The notes: generated by a model not told the origin, from the letters alone. Positions 24,096 to 33,174 are shown, counted from the stretch's first letter. The stretch: 64,000 nt of DNA from Hansschlegelia plantiphila (GCF_027922265.1 NZ_BSFI01000002.1:310001-374000), one strand, 5' to 3'. Numbers and translations: made by a program.

Positions 24096-25502
24096 TCAGC
24101 GCGCGACCACGGCCCCGGCGATGGCGGGTTTCCGGCTGAGCGCCAGATAGACGCCGCCTGCGACGAGCGTGCCTGCAAGCCAGCTCAGATCGGCTCCCCC
24201 GAGCAGGTTGACGGAGATCGGCCCCTGGAAGACGGGCAGAAGACCGTTCTGGAACAACCAGCCTGCGACCAGCCCGACCAGGAAAGCGATGACGCCGGGC
24301 CAGTTGACGTCGCCGTAGGCGCTGGTCTCCGGCGAGCGGTAGAGCTCCGCGACGTCGATCTTGCCCTTCCGCTTTATGTAGAAGTCCGCCAGCGCCACGC
24401 CCGCGAACGGGCTCAGCCACATGATGAGGCCGATCATCCAGTGGTCGAAGGCCTGTGCGAAGTTCGGCGCGAAGACGAAGTAGAACGTCACGGCGTAGCC
24501 CGCGGCGCCGACCAGCAAGGCGAGCACGATGCGCGGGATCTTGATGCCCATGCTCAGCAAGGCGAGCGTTGCGGAGTAGACGTTCAGGATGTTGGTCGCG
24601 ATCGGCCCGTGCAGCACGAGAGCGAGCACCAGCACCGCCATCGGTCCCCCGAACACCGCGCTCACCATCTTCGCCGGATCGGCGTCGTTGGTGACGCTCG
24701 CGATCGTCGCTCCGAGCACGCCGAGCCACACCACCGGGACGTACATGCCGAAGAAGCTGTGCCAGAAGACGGAGGTGGAGGACTCCGTCTTGCGTACGAA
24801 CCGCGAGTAGTCCGACGCCCAGGTGACCCAGGAGATGCCCCAGCCGATTCCGATGGCGGCGATCAGAAGCGTCAGCATGGCGAAACGCTCGGCGGGCGGA
24901 AGGGAACTGGTCAGGTCCCAGTTTACGACGCCCGGCTGGGTCCAGGCGCCGACGCTGATCACAGCCATGATCGCAATGGTCGCGGGCACGGTATATTTCT
25001 CGAAGGTCCGGATCGCATAGAAGCCGTACGTGCCGATGGCGATCTGCAGCGCCATGATGATCGTGATGACGACGAGGTTCGGGCCCGCCGTGTCCGGAAC
25101 GCCGAACTGGCCGAGGATGCCCATCGAGATCTTCACGGGGAAGTAGGTGTTCACCCCGATCCAGCCGAGCGTCATCAGAAAGACGAGCGCCGCCGGCAGA
25201 TAGGCGCCGCGCCGGCCGAAGGCCGCGCGGCTCAGCACCATCTGGTTGACGCCGGTCTTGTGCCCCATGACCGTGAAGGATGCGAAGAGCGCGCAGCCCA
25301 CAAGGTTGCCGAGCACGATCACCGCGATCGTATCCCAGATGCCGAGCTTCAGAATGATGCCGAGGGCGCCGAGCGCCCAGTTGATGGGCGCGATGTTGGC
25401 GCCCGCCCATATCCACATCTGCTGCGGCCCGGTCGAGTCCCGATCCGCATCAGGAATTGGTTCGATCGCGTGATCGTCCAGGCGTAGTTCCGTTCCCGAC
25501 AT
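24096..25502 (-). CDS. NCS1-family nucleobase/heterocycle permease (CodB-like)
   Basis: A 468-aa transporter with about twelve hydrophobic segments. The NCS1 hallmarks are an N-terminal region before MWIWAGANIAPINWALG, the GHKTGVNQMVLSRAAFGRRGAYLPA block in helix 3, and WVTWASDYSRFVRK in the middle. NCS1 proteins import cytosine, purines, allantoin, hydantoins, hydroxymethylpyrimidine or vitamin B6 compounds with Na+ or H+. I choose ATG 25502, which follows GGGGGTC; ATG 25517 would add five residues. It lies between the aldehyde dehydrogenase gene (75 bases upstream) and the CodA-like gene (136 bases downstream). The transporter probably delivers the substrate of the three surrounding enzymes. 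Confidence 0.9.
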   Translation of the reverse strand: MSGTELRLDDHAIEPIPDADRDSTGPQQMWIWAGANIAPINWALGALGIILKLGIWDTIAVIVLGNLVGCALFASFTVMGHKTGVNQMVLSRAAFGRRGAYLPAALVFLMTLGWIGVNTYFPVKISMGILGQFGVPDTAGPNLVVITIIMALQIAIGTYGFYAIRTFEKYTVPATIAIMAVISVGAWTQPGVVNWDLTSSLPPAERFAMLTLLIAAIGIGWGISWVTWASDYSRFVRKTESSTSVFWHSFFGMYVPVVWLGVLGATIASVTNDADPAKMVSAVFGGPMAVLVLALVLHGPIATNILNVYSATLALLSMGIKIPRIVLALLVGAAGYAVTFYFVFAPNFAQAFDHWMIGLIMWLSPFAGVALADFYIKRKGKIDVAELYRSPETSAYGDVNWPGVIAFLVGLVAGWLFQNGLLPVFQGPISVNLLGGADLSWLAGTLVAGGVYLALSRKPAIAGAVVAR

Positions 25503-25577
25503 TTTGACCCCCGTCATTTGCCCAAGGCGCGCGAGCTGCGCGCCGATCGGTCCATCAATTCCATCGCCGTCCGCCGC

Positions 25578-27053
25578 TCAGAACGGGAACTCACGCTTCC
25601 CGAGCTGGATCGTGATCCACTTCTGCTCGGTCAGTTCCTCCCACGACGAGCGCCCGCCCTCGCGGCCGAAGCCGCTGTTCTTCACGCCGCCGAAGGGCAC
25701 GTGCGGCTCGTCGGTGATCGTGCAGTCGTTGACGTGGACCATGCCGGACTCGAGCCGGAGCGACAGGTCCATCGCCTTCTGCAGATCGTTGGTGATCACC
25801 GCGGCGGAGAGCCCGTATTCGGTGTCGTTCGCGACTTCGAGCGCCTCTTCAGCGTCCTCGACGCGGATCAGCGAGACGACGGGCCCGAAGCTCTCCTCGT
25901 GATAGATGCGCATGTCGCGGGTGACGCCGGTCAGCACCGTCGGCTGGAAGTAGCGGCCCTCATGCTTGCCGCCTGTCACGATCGTTGCACCCTTGTCGGT
26001 CGCCTCCGCCAGCTGCGCGTCGATGAAGGCGCACTGGCTGTCGCGGATCAGCGGGCCGATCACGCTGGTCGCCTCGCGCGGGTGGCCGACGGGAATGGTC
26101 TTCGCCTTGGCGACGAAGCGCTCGCAGAACGCGTCGAAGATCGGCGCCTCCAGGATGATCTTGGAGTTCGCCATACAGACCTGGCCCTGGTGCAGGAACA
26201 CGCCGAAAGCCGCGGCGTCGACCGCATAGTCGAGGTCGGCGTCCTTCAGCACGATCAGCGGGCTCTTGCCGCCCATCTCCAGCGTGAACTTCTTGAGATG
26301 TCTGGCCGCCTCGACCGCGAGCTTGCGCCCCGTTCGGGTCGAGCCCGTGAAGGTGACGAGCCGCACCCGCGGATCGGCCATGATGAGGTCGCCGACTTCC
26401 GCCGGAACGCCGGGGACGACGTTCAGCACGCCCGCCGGCAGGCCGGCCTCGTCAAAGATGTCGGCGATCAGCGCGCCGGAGATCGGCGTCTCCTCGGACG
26501 GCTTCAGCACGAAGGTGTTTCCAGCCGCGAGCGCGAAGGCGATCTTCTTCATCGACAGCAGGAAAGGCGAGTTGAACGGCGCGATGCCGGCCACCACGCC
26601 GAGCGGACGGCGCACCGACATCGAGATCTGGCCGGGCTGCGTCACCGGCATGGTCTCGCCCATGACGTGACGGACGTCGCCCGCCGCGCTCCTCAGGCAG
26701 TCGGTGACGTAGGAGATCTCCCACAACGCCTTGTTGAAGACCGAGCCGCATTCGTCGATCAGCATGTCGCGGATCTCGTCGGTGCGGCGCTCGATGACGT
26801 CGGCGGTCTTGAGCAGGATCATCTCCCGCTCGCTCGCGAGCGACGAGCCCCATTTGCCGAACGCCGCATGCGCGGCGCCGATCGCCTCCAGCACCTCATC
26901 GGCGCCGGCCTGCTGGATGCGGGCGAACACGGCGCCGTCGGCCGGGTTCAGGCTGTCGGCGACGATGTTGCGCGAGGAGCTCGTCCACGCGCCGCCGATG
27001 AAGAGCTTGTAGGTGCGGACGCCGTCGACGACGTCGTAGGACGCGGGATTCAT
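25578..27053 (-). CDS. NAD(P)-dependent aldehyde dehydrogenase
   Basis: A 491-aa aldehyde dehydrogenase. It has catalytic Cys293 (GQVCMANSK), general base Glu259 (FTLEMGGKSP), the cofactor region FTGSTRTGR and the substrate-anchoring FGPVVSLIR region. It would oxidise an aldehyde to the acid in the cytoplasm. It is distinct from the betaine-aldehyde dehydrogenase at 35.4 kb: it is a vanillin/benzaldehyde-dehydrogenase-like sequence in overall pattern, with a shorter N-terminus. Its ATG overlaps the stop of the GMC oxidoreductase gene in an ATGA junction. This coupling implies that the GMC enzyme makes the aldehyde which this enzyme removes. The exact substrate is unknown. Confidence 0.9.
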   Translation of the reverse strand: MNPASYDVVDGVRTYKLFIGGAWTSSSRNIVADSLNPADGAVFARIQQAGADEVLEAIGAAHAAFGKWGSSLASEREMILLKTADVIERRTDEIRDMLIDECGSVFNKALWEISYVTDCLRSAAGDVRHVMGETMPVTQPGQISMSVRRPLGVVAGIAPFNSPFLLSMKKIAFALAAGNTFVLKPSEETPISGALIADIFDEAGLPAGVLNVVPGVPAEVGDLIMADPRVRLVTFTGSTRTGRKLAVEAARHLKKFTLEMGGKSPLIVLKDADLDYAVDAAAFGVFLHQGQVCMANSKIILEAPIFDAFCERFVAKAKTIPVGHPREATSVIGPLIRDSQCAFIDAQLAEATDKGATIVTGGKHEGRYFQPTVLTGVTRDMRIYHEESFGPVVSLIRVEDAEEALEVANDTEYGLSAAVITNDLQKAMDLSLRLESGMVHVNDCTITDEPHVPFGGVKNSGFGREGGRSSWEELTEQKWITIQLGKREFPF

Positions 27054-28666
27054 GCTGCTGCTTCCTGGAGTTGCGGCTCGCGAAGGGAAGTCCTGGCGCC
27101 GAGGTCGCGGGCGATCATGTCGGCCGCCCGCTCGCCGATCAGCACGCAGGGCGCCATGGTGTTGCCGCCCGCGATCGCCGGCATCACCGAGCCGTCTGCG
27201 ATCCGCAGGTTCTCGACGCCGTAGACCTTGAGCGAGCCGTCGACGACCGACATCGCGTCGCGGCCCATCTTCGCCGTGCAGGTCTCGTGGAAATAGGTGC
27301 CGGCGGCGTCGCGCAGGAAGCGCGTCATCGCTTCGCGATCGAGCGGCCCCGGCATCAGCTCGCGCTTGACGAAGGGGCGTAGCGGTTCGGAATGGCCGAT
27401 CTCGCGGCACATCTCGACGCAGCGGAGCAAGGCGGTCACGTCGGCCGCGGCGCTCAGGAAATTGGCGTGAATCCGGACAGGGTCCTCCGGCCGCCCGCCG
27501 GTCAGCTCGATATGGCCGCGGCTCTCGGGCCTGATCAGGCCGGGCGCCAGCGTGAAAGCGCACGACGGATCGACGGGCAGGTTGTAGGCGGGGCCGGTGA
27601 CCTCGGAGCCGAAGGCGCATTCCTCCAGCATCGGCTGGAGGTCCGGGGCCGGGAGGCTCGGATCGCTCTTCGCGAAGAAGGTGAACTCGGCCGAGTTGTT
27701 CCGCGGCGCCTCCGGTTCGCGGTACTCGAACACGCACCCGCCGACGAGGATGTGATCCTGGAAGTTCTGGCCCACGCCCGGCAGGCAGCCGAGGACGGGG
27801 AGGCGATGGCGCTTGAGTTCGGCCTCCGGCCCGAGGCCCGACAGCATCAGCGTCTTCGGCGTGTGGATCGCTCCAAGCGACAGCACGATCTCGTGGCGGG
27901 CCGCGACGGTCTCGATCCGGCCGTTCCGTTCGAATTCGACCGCCGTCGCTCGACCGGCCTCGATCACGACGCGGCGGACATGCGCGCCGGTGACGATCGT
28001 CAGGTTGGGCTGGCCGGAAAGCGGAGCGAGATAGGCGGTGGCGGTGGAGATCCGCGAGCCATCGCCGGCGACGTTCACGTTGGTGATCGCGCAGCAGCCG
28101 TCGCCCGCCATCGCCTCGGCGTTATGATCTTCGACGCGAGGCACGCCGAGCGACGCGGTCGCCTCCAGCAGCGCCTCAGTCACCGGAACGGGATCGCGGG
28201 GCAGGGTGATCCGCATCGGGCCGCCGCGGCCGCGCATCGCGGAGAACGGCCCGTCCCAGTCCTCGACCCGCTTGTAGATCTCGACCGCCGCTTCGTAACC
28301 CCAGCCGGCGTCGCCCGTCTCGCGCTCCCAGAGGTCGAAGTCGGATTTGTGGCCGCGCGCCCAGACCAGCCCGTTGATGCTCGACCCGCCGCCGAGCACG
28401 CGCCCCATCGGCAGCGGCGCGCGGCGGCGGTTGAGCGCCGCGCAGGGCTCGGACTGGAACCGCCAGTCGCGCTCGGAGCCGATGTTGCGCATCCAGACCT
28501 TCGCGATCCGAACGTCCTCGACGTCGTCGGAACCGCCGGCTTCGAGAAGCAGGACGTTCAAATGAGGATCAGCGGCGAGCCTGCCGGCGACCACGCAGCC
28601 GGCGGTTCCGCCGCCGCAGACGACGACGTCGTAGCGCCCGGCCGGATCGAACGACGCCTCTTGCAC
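27050..28666 (-). CDS. GMC-family FAD-dependent alcohol oxidoreductase
   Basis: A 538-aa flavoprotein of the glucose-methanol-choline family. The N-terminal FAD motif is VVCGGGTAGCVVAGRLA, the second GMC signature is around SLGAIHTPKTLMLSGLGPEAEL, and the catalytic His is at about 460 (FHETCTAKMG), with the last FAD-contacting segment ADGSVMPAIAGGNTMAP. Family members oxidise primary alcohols; choline dehydrogenase and pyridoxine 4-oxidase are relatives. A dedicated BetA is encoded at 37.0 kb, so choline is not the expected substrate. It heads the minus-strand run through aldehyde dehydrogenase, NCS1 permease and CodA-like deaminase. The 211 bases upstream, before the MarR gene end, should hold the promoter. 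Confidence 0.9.
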   Translation of the reverse strand: MQEASFDPAGRYDVVVCGGGTAGCVVAGRLAADPHLNVLLLEAGGSDDVEDVRIAKVWMRNIGSERDWRFQSEPCAALNRRRAPLPMGRVLGGGSSINGLVWARGHKSDFDLWERETGDAGWGYEAAVEIYKRVEDWDGPFSAMRGRGGPMRITLPRDPVPVTEALLEATASLGVPRVEDHNAEAMAGDGCCAITNVNVAGDGSRISTATAYLAPLSGQPNLTIVTGAHVRRVVIEAGRATAVEFERNGRIETVAARHEIVLSLGAIHTPKTLMLSGLGPEAELKRHRLPVLGCLPGVGQNFQDHILVGGCVFEYREPEAPRNNSAEFTFFAKSDPSLPAPDLQPMLEECAFGSEVTGPAYNLPVDPSCAFTLAPGLIRPESRGHIELTGGRPEDPVRIHANFLSAAADVTALLRCVEMCREIGHSEPLRPFVKRELMPGPLDREAMTRFLRDAAGTYFHETCTAKMGRDAMSVVDGSLKVYGVENLRIADGSVMPAIAGGNTMAPCVLIGERAADMIARDLGARTSLREPQLQEAAA

Positions 28667-28877
28667 TGATCGACCCTCTCTCTCGCGTGCGCCGACTCGC
28701 TAATTCGTCAGCATGCCCCCCAATTCAATTCACGTTCCGTGCCAGAGCTGAGGCGCGAGCGAAGGCGTTGGATTTGGAGCCGCTCGCGACGCGAAGCCGC
28801 TTCGGCCGGCCGCCCCCAAGGGCCCGACGCTGGATGAATGGGCGCCGTCTGCCGGTTTCGCGGGCACCAGCCGGAAC

Positions 28878-29450
28878 TTAAGCGAAGCTGACCGGCGAGC
28901 GGCTGAGCTCGCCATAGGCTCGCACCAGGATCCGCATCTGGCCGAGAAACTGTTCCTGCTCAGCCGGCGGCAGGGCGGCGATGGTCCGGTCATGCGCCCG
29001 CGCAGCGCCGGCCTCGACGCGGCCGAGCAGCTCCCGTCCGGCGTCGGTGAGGGTCGCGATCTTCATGCGGCGATCCTCGGGCGCGACACGCCGGGCCACG
29101 AGGGCGCGCTGCTCCAGCCGTTTCAGGACGTCGGCGATGTTGGTCCGGTCGAGCCCGACCGCTAGCGACAACGCCACCTGCTCCGCGCCGCCCATCTGGT
29201 CGAGCGCGGTCAGCACGCTGTACTGCACTGGCGTCACGCCCTCCGCCGCGCATTCCTCGAGGAACAGCGCGACGTGGATCTGGTGGAGACGACGGATCAG
29301 AAAGCCCGGCCGGTCCTGCAATTCGCGCAGCCGCCACTCGAGGTCGGGGCCGTGGCGGTCGGTCTCGGCGGCGGTGGCCCGCTTGGCCCTGGCTCCCGAC
29401 GCCTTCGTCGCCTTGGTTATGACGTCGTGTGCTTTCGATCCGCTCGTCAT
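28878..29450 (-). CDS. MarR-family transcriptional regulator (paralog B)
   Basis: A 190-aa MarR regulator with an extra basic N-terminal tail of about 45 residues. The core matches paralog A at 22.1 kb in the long segment RPGFLIRRLHQIHVALF and TPVQYSVLTALDQ, and then in the recognition part LDRTNIADVLKRLEQRALVARR and wing EDRRMKIATLTDAG. It precedes the GMC, aldehyde dehydrogenase, NCS1 and CodA-like genes on the same strand, so it is the likely local regulator. Its start is 22 bases from the end of the phosphohexomutase gene, so part of its transcription may read through from there. An internal start near the MarR core is possible. Confidence 0.88.
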   Translation of the reverse strand: MTSGSKAHDVITKATKASGARAKRATAAETDRHGPDLEWRLRELQDRPGFLIRRLHQIHVALFLEECAAEGVTPVQYSVLTALDQMGGAEQVALSLAVGLDRTNIADVLKRLEQRALVARRVAPEDRRMKIATLTDAGRELLGRVEAGAARAHDRTIAALPPAEQEQFLGQMRILVRAYGELSRSPVSFA

Positions 29451-29471
29451 GGGCCGAAGACTATCCCCCGT

Positions 29472-30971
29472 TCAGATGGTCTGGTTATAGGCCCCGACCT
29501 CGGGGCGGCGCCGGAGCGTCTCGTCGACCGCCTTGAACATCTCGCGCAGACGGGCCTCCGACACCGGGCTCTCGACCACGACGACGAGCTCCGGCTTGTT
29601 CGACGACGCCCGCACGAGACCCCAGGTCCCGTCCTCGCAGGTGACGCGCACCCCGTTGACGGTGACGATGTCGCGGATCGGCTGGCCCGCGATCGTCCGG
29701 CCCTCCGCCTGAAGCGTCTCGAAGGCCGCGGTGACCTCGGCGACGACGTCATATTTCACCTCGTCCGCGCAATGCGGCGACATGGTGGGAGAGCCCCAGG
29801 TCTTGGGCAGCGCGCGCTTGAGGTCCGCCATGGACTTCCCCGGGTTGCGGTCGAGCATGTCGCAGACCGCGAACGCCGAGACGAGGCCGTCGTCATAGCC
29901 GTAGCCGATCGGCGCGTTGAAGAAGTAGTGTCCGGATTTCTCGAAGCCGACCAGCGCGTTGAGCTCGCTGACGCGGCGCTTGATGTAGGAGTGGCCGGTC
30001 TTCCAGTAGTCGGTCTTCGCGCCGTTCGCGATCAGCACCGGGTCGGTCGCAAACAGCCCCGTCGACTTCACGTCGACCACGAACCGCGCATTCGGATGAA
30101 CCGCCGACAGGTCGCGGGCGAGCATCACGCCGACCTTGTCGGCGAAGATCTCGTCGCCCTCGTCATCGACCACTCCGCAGCGGTCGCCGTCGCCGTCGAA
30201 GCCGAGACCGACGTCGGCGCCATGCTCCAGCACCGCATCGCGGATCGCGTGCAGCATATGCATGTCTTCGGGGTTCGGATTGTATTTCGGGAAGCTGTGG
30301 TCGAGCTCGGCGTCGAGCGGGATCACCTCGCAGCCCAGCATCTCCAACGCCCGCGGCGCGAAGGCGCCCGCCGTGCCGTTGCCGCATGCCGCCACGACCT
30401 TGATCTTGCGCGTCAGCTTAGGGCGGTCGAGCAGCCGGGCGAGATAGCGGTCGGGGAAGTTCTCGATGAACTCGAACGAGCCGCCGCCCCTCAGGTCGAA
30501 GTCGGCGTCGAGCACGATCTCCTTCAGGCGGCCCATCTCCTCCGGTCCGAATGTGAGCGGCCGCTGCACACCCATCTTCACGCCGGTCCAGCCATTGTCG
30601 TTGTGCGACGCGGTGACCATCGCGACGCACGGGGTGTCGAGCTCGAACTGCGCGAAATAGGCCATCGGCGACAACGCAAGCCCGATGTCGCGCACCTTAA
30701 GTCCCGCGGCCATCAGGCCGGTCGTCAGCGCCATCTTGATCTGGGAGGAATAGCTCCGGAAATCGTGGCCCACGACGATCTCGGGCGCGACGCCGAGCCT
30801 ATGGATCAGCGTCCCGAGACCCATGCCGAGCGCCTGGACGCCCATCAGGTTGATCTCGTCAGGGAACAGCCAGCGCGCGTCGTACTCCCGGAAGCCGGTG
30901 TGGCGCACCATCGGCGCGGATTCGAATTCGTAGGTGTTCGGCTTGAGGGACGCGTGCGGCTTGGGGAACAT
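29472..30971 (-). CDS. Phosphomannomutase/phosphoglucomutase
   Basis: A 499-aa alpha-D-phosphohexomutase. The four active-site loops are visible: the phosphoserine loop TASHNDNGW (Ser122), the Mg2+ loop GFDGDGDRCG (258-266), the sugar-binding EKSGHYFF (344-351), and the phosphate-binding RASSNKPEL near the C-terminus. It interconverts mannose-6-P and mannose-1-P (and probably glucose phosphates) for GDP-mannose and exopolysaccharide. ATG 30971 gives the usual family length; the open frame before it is not supported. The partner enzyme ManC is encoded at 60.9-62.4 kb, so the two halves of GDP-mannose synthesis are both in this window but unlinked. It is followed by MarR paralog B after 21 bases. 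Confidence 0.93.
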   Translation of the reverse strand: MFPKPHASLKPNTYEFESAPMVRHTGFREYDARWLFPDEINLMGVQALGMGLGTLIHRLGVAPEIVVGHDFRSYSSQIKMALTTGLMAAGLKVRDIGLALSPMAYFAQFELDTPCVAMVTASHNDNGWTGVKMGVQRPLTFGPEEMGRLKEIVLDADFDLRGGGSFEFIENFPDRYLARLLDRPKLTRKIKVVAACGNGTAGAFAPRALEMLGCEVIPLDAELDHSFPKYNPNPEDMHMLHAIRDAVLEHGADVGLGFDGDGDRCGVVDDEGDEIFADKVGVMLARDLSAVHPNARFVVDVKSTGLFATDPVLIANGAKTDYWKTGHSYIKRRVSELNALVGFEKSGHYFFNAPIGYGYDDGLVSAFAVCDMLDRNPGKSMADLKRALPKTWGSPTMSPHCADEVKYDVVAEVTAAFETLQAEGRTIAGQPIRDIVTVNGVRVTCEDGTWGLVRASSNKPELVVVVESPVSEARLREMFKAVDETLRRRPEVGAYNQTI

Positions 30972-31262
30972 CAATGGCTCGATCGACAAGCGGAGAAGCG
31001 GCCGCCGGGGAGGGGACGTGAAGCCGGCGGCGAGTCTGGCGACCGCTCGGGATCTCTGAGTTTGGGCGCAGAAATGCTCGTGTGCAACGCAGCGATGAGG
31101 AAGCTCCGGTCGCGCGTGGAACACGTTCCGTTCCGCGACGATCGCGACGCAGCTGGCGTCTTGCGCGGCCCTCCCGGTCGCAGCCCCGCGCCGGCGTGCA
31201 AGGCGGCGATGATCGGGATCGCCGGAGCCTTGCCGATGTCGGCCCTCATGGGCCGCTCGGCG

Positions 31263-31994
31263 TCAATCGCCGCCGGCGAGGCGTCGCGCGGCTGCTTCGA
31301 GCCTGGCCAGCGCCCGCCGCTGGTCGCGAAGAGCGCCGGTGACGTCATTCGTGATCTGCGCCCGTTCGATCTCCGCCGAGATACGGATGTCCGCCTCGTC
31401 ACGATCGCCCACCAGGATGACGATCAAGCTTCGGACGGCGGCGCGGGCTCGGCTGCCGTCGTCGCGCGTTCGGCGGCTCGCATGCGATTGCAGCCATAGC
31501 CCGTCGATCGTGGCCGCGATCAGCACCGCATGGCTCGCGACCTTGTCGGCGGCCACGAGGCTGCGCAGGCCGTGACGGAGGTTTGACCGCATGCGGCGCT
31601 GGTAGATCGACTGGACGCGCCGATAGGGCTCCGAATGCATGATCTGCCCCCAGAACGCGAGCCATACGGCGCTTGTCCGCGGTTCGAACTCCTCCTCGGC
31701 GAGCGCCGACTCGTGGACCGCCATCACCCGTTCGAGCGGCGAGGGCGCCGCGCGCATCCGCGCCGCCGTCGCGCGCGAGAGGCGGGCCGCCATAAAGCGG
31801 AGCGTGGCTTCGAGCAGACCGTCCTTGTCTCCGAAATAATGCGCGAACAGACCCGGAGAGACGTTGGCTCGCCGGGCGATCTCGCCGAGCGAAGCTGCTC
31901 GGAAGCCGACTTCGGAAACGGTCTCGATCGTCGCTTCGATCAACTGGCGGCGCCGCGCCGCCTCGAAGGTTTGGATGGGCTCAGGAGCGTTCAT
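31263..31994 (-). CDS. betI: BetI, TetR-family repressor of the choline-betaine genes
   Basis: A 243-aa TetR regulator. The N-terminal helix-turn-helix (about 12-58) contains RRRQLIEATIETVSEVGFRAASLGEIARRANVS-type spacing ending in HYFGDKDGLLEAT. The C-terminal ligand domain carries the BetI features VWLAFWGQIMHSEPYRR and IDGLWLQSHA. BetI releases DNA when choline is present. It is divergent from the choline transporter and betB/betA genes. Two near-identical TTGAA-N6-TTCAA operators lie in the 232-base divergent space. The C-terminal 40 residues extend past the usual BetI end (about 195-205 aa), a mild oddity. Confidence in the family and regulon is high. Confidence 0.92.
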   Translation of the reverse strand: MNAPEPIQTFEAARRRQLIEATIETVSEVGFRAASLGEIARRANVSPGLFAHYFGDKDGLLEATLRFMAARLSRATAARMRAAPSPLERVMAVHESALAEEEFEPRTSAVWLAFWGQIMHSEPYRRVQSIYQRRMRSNLRHGLRSLVAADKVASHAVLIAATIDGLWLQSHASRRTRDDGSRARAAVRSLIVILVGDRDEADIRISAEIERAQITNDVTGALRDQRRALARLEAAARRLAGGD

Positions 31995-32013
31995 CGCCTC
32001 ACATTAGTTCGCT

Positions 32014-32031
32014 ATTGAATGCGCGTTCAAC
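32014..32031. promoter_or_regulatory. BetI-like operator 1
   Basis: ATTGAATGCGCGTTCAAC, an inverted repeat TTGAA-N6-TTCAA, lies 20 bases before the betI start codon. It matches the known E. coli BetI site core (TTGA-centred, TTCAA). Binding here would auto-repress betI. A second copy is at 32155-32172. Confidence 0.7.
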
Positions 32032-32154
32032 CGCTATCGTGGCGCGCTCCACGACGGGATCAAAAAGCAGGTGCGTTGCACAAATAATTACCGAACTGTC
32101 GTCAATGAAATCAGTAAGATGCCTAATTTGCAGCGCAACAGCTTAATTTTTGCT

Positions 32155-32172
32155 ATTGAACACTCATTCAAC
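32155..32172. promoter_or_regulatory. BetI-like operator 2
   Basis: ATTGAACACTCATTCAAC repeats the same TTGAA-N6-TTCAA pattern, and both copies are preceded by GCT (GCTATTGAA). It sits 55 bases before the choX start, a position suited to repress the choXWV-betBA promoter. The intervening 120 bases are AT-rich, as expected for two divergent promoters. Confidence 0.7.
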
Positions 32173-32226
32173 GCGATCTATGGACTCAGATGCGCCCAGA
32201 TGAAGCCCCGGTGTTGGAGGTTGTCC

Positions 32227-33174
32227 GTGAAGCGTTCAATCGGTTTTTCGGCTATTCTCGCTGCGCTGCTCGGCGCCGCCGGTCCCGCTGCGGCCGCCGA
32301 GCCCGCCGCCTGCAAGCCCGTTCGCTTCGCCGACGTCGGCTGGACCGACATCACGTCGACGACGGCGATCGCCTCCCGCATCCTGTCTGCGCTCGGTTAC
32401 GAGCCGAAGACGCAGGTTCTGTCGGTGCCGGTGACCTACGCCTCGCTGAAGAGCAAGGACATCGACGTCTTCCTCGGCAACTGGATGCCGACGATGGAGG
32501 CGGACCGGAAGCCCTATCTGGACGCCGGCCAGATCGAGGTCGTCGGTCCGAACCTCACCGGCGCGAAATACACGCTCGCGGTGCCGACCACGCTCTATGA
32601 CGAGGGCCTGAAGAGCTTCGCCGACATTGCGAAGTTCAAGGATAAGCTCAAGGACAAGATCTACGGCATCGAGCCCGGGAACGACGGTAACCGCCTGATC
32701 CTCGGCATGATCAAGGACGGCAAGTTCGGGCTCTCCGGCTTCGATCTCGTCGAGTCCAGCGAGCAGGGCATGCTGGCCCAGGTCGATCGCGCTCAGCGGC
32801 GCAAGGAGCCGATCGTGTTCCTTGGCTGGGAGCCGCATCCGATGAACACCAAGTATTCGATCAAGTACCTGGCCGGCGGCGACGACGTGTTCGGCGCGAA
32901 CTTCGGCGGCGCCGAGATCTTCACCAATCTGCGCGCCGGCTACGCCAAGGAATGCCCGAACCTCGGAGCGTTCTTCACGGGCCTCAAGTTCAAGCTCGAC
33001 ACCGAGAACAAGGTGATGGGCTACATCCTGTTCGACGGGATGGAGGCCGACAAGGCCGCCGAGAAGTGGCTGAAGGCCGAGCCCGAGGAATGGAAGGGCT
33101 GGCTCGACGGGGTCACGACGCTCGACGGGCAGCCGGCGCTGCCGGTCGTGCAGAAGAGCCTTGGAGTGAACTGA
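32227..33174 (+). CDS. choX: ChoX, periplasmic choline-binding protein of an ABC transporter
   Basis: A 315-aa ProX/OpuAC-type binding protein. GTG 32227 is preceded by GGAGG at six bases and followed by a classical signal peptide (KRSIGFSAILAALLGAAGPAAAA). ATG starts upstream in the same frame would spoil that signal. In the mature protein, the choline/betaine aromatic box should include Trp and Tyr residues in VGWTDITSTTAI, FLGNWMPTME and FLGWEPHPMN, all of which are ChoX/ProX landmarks. It captures choline for import and is the first gene of choX-choW-choV-betB-betA. The gap to choW is 169 bases with no feature I can name. BetI operators are just upstream. Confidence 0.93.
   Translation: MKRSIGFSAILAALLGAAGPAAAAEPAACKPVRFADVGWTDITSTTAIASRILSALGYEPKTQVLSVPVTYASLKSKDIDVFLGNWMPTMEADRKPYLDAGQIEVVGPNLTGAKYTLAVPTTLYDEGLKSFADIAKFKDKLKDKIYGIEPGNDGNRLILGMIKDGKFGLSGFDLVESSEQGMLAQVDRAQRRKEPIVFLGWEPHPMNTKYSIKYLAGGDDVFGANFGGAEIFTNLRAGYAKECPNLGAFFTGLKFKLDTENKVMGYILFDGMEADKAAEKWLKAEPEEWKGWLDGVTTLDGQPALPVVQKSLGVN

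Noticed and set aside
27050-28666. Second choline dehydrogenase
   Set aside because: It is a GMC enzyme with a different C-terminal half, and the true BetA lies with BetB and BetI at 37.0 kb.
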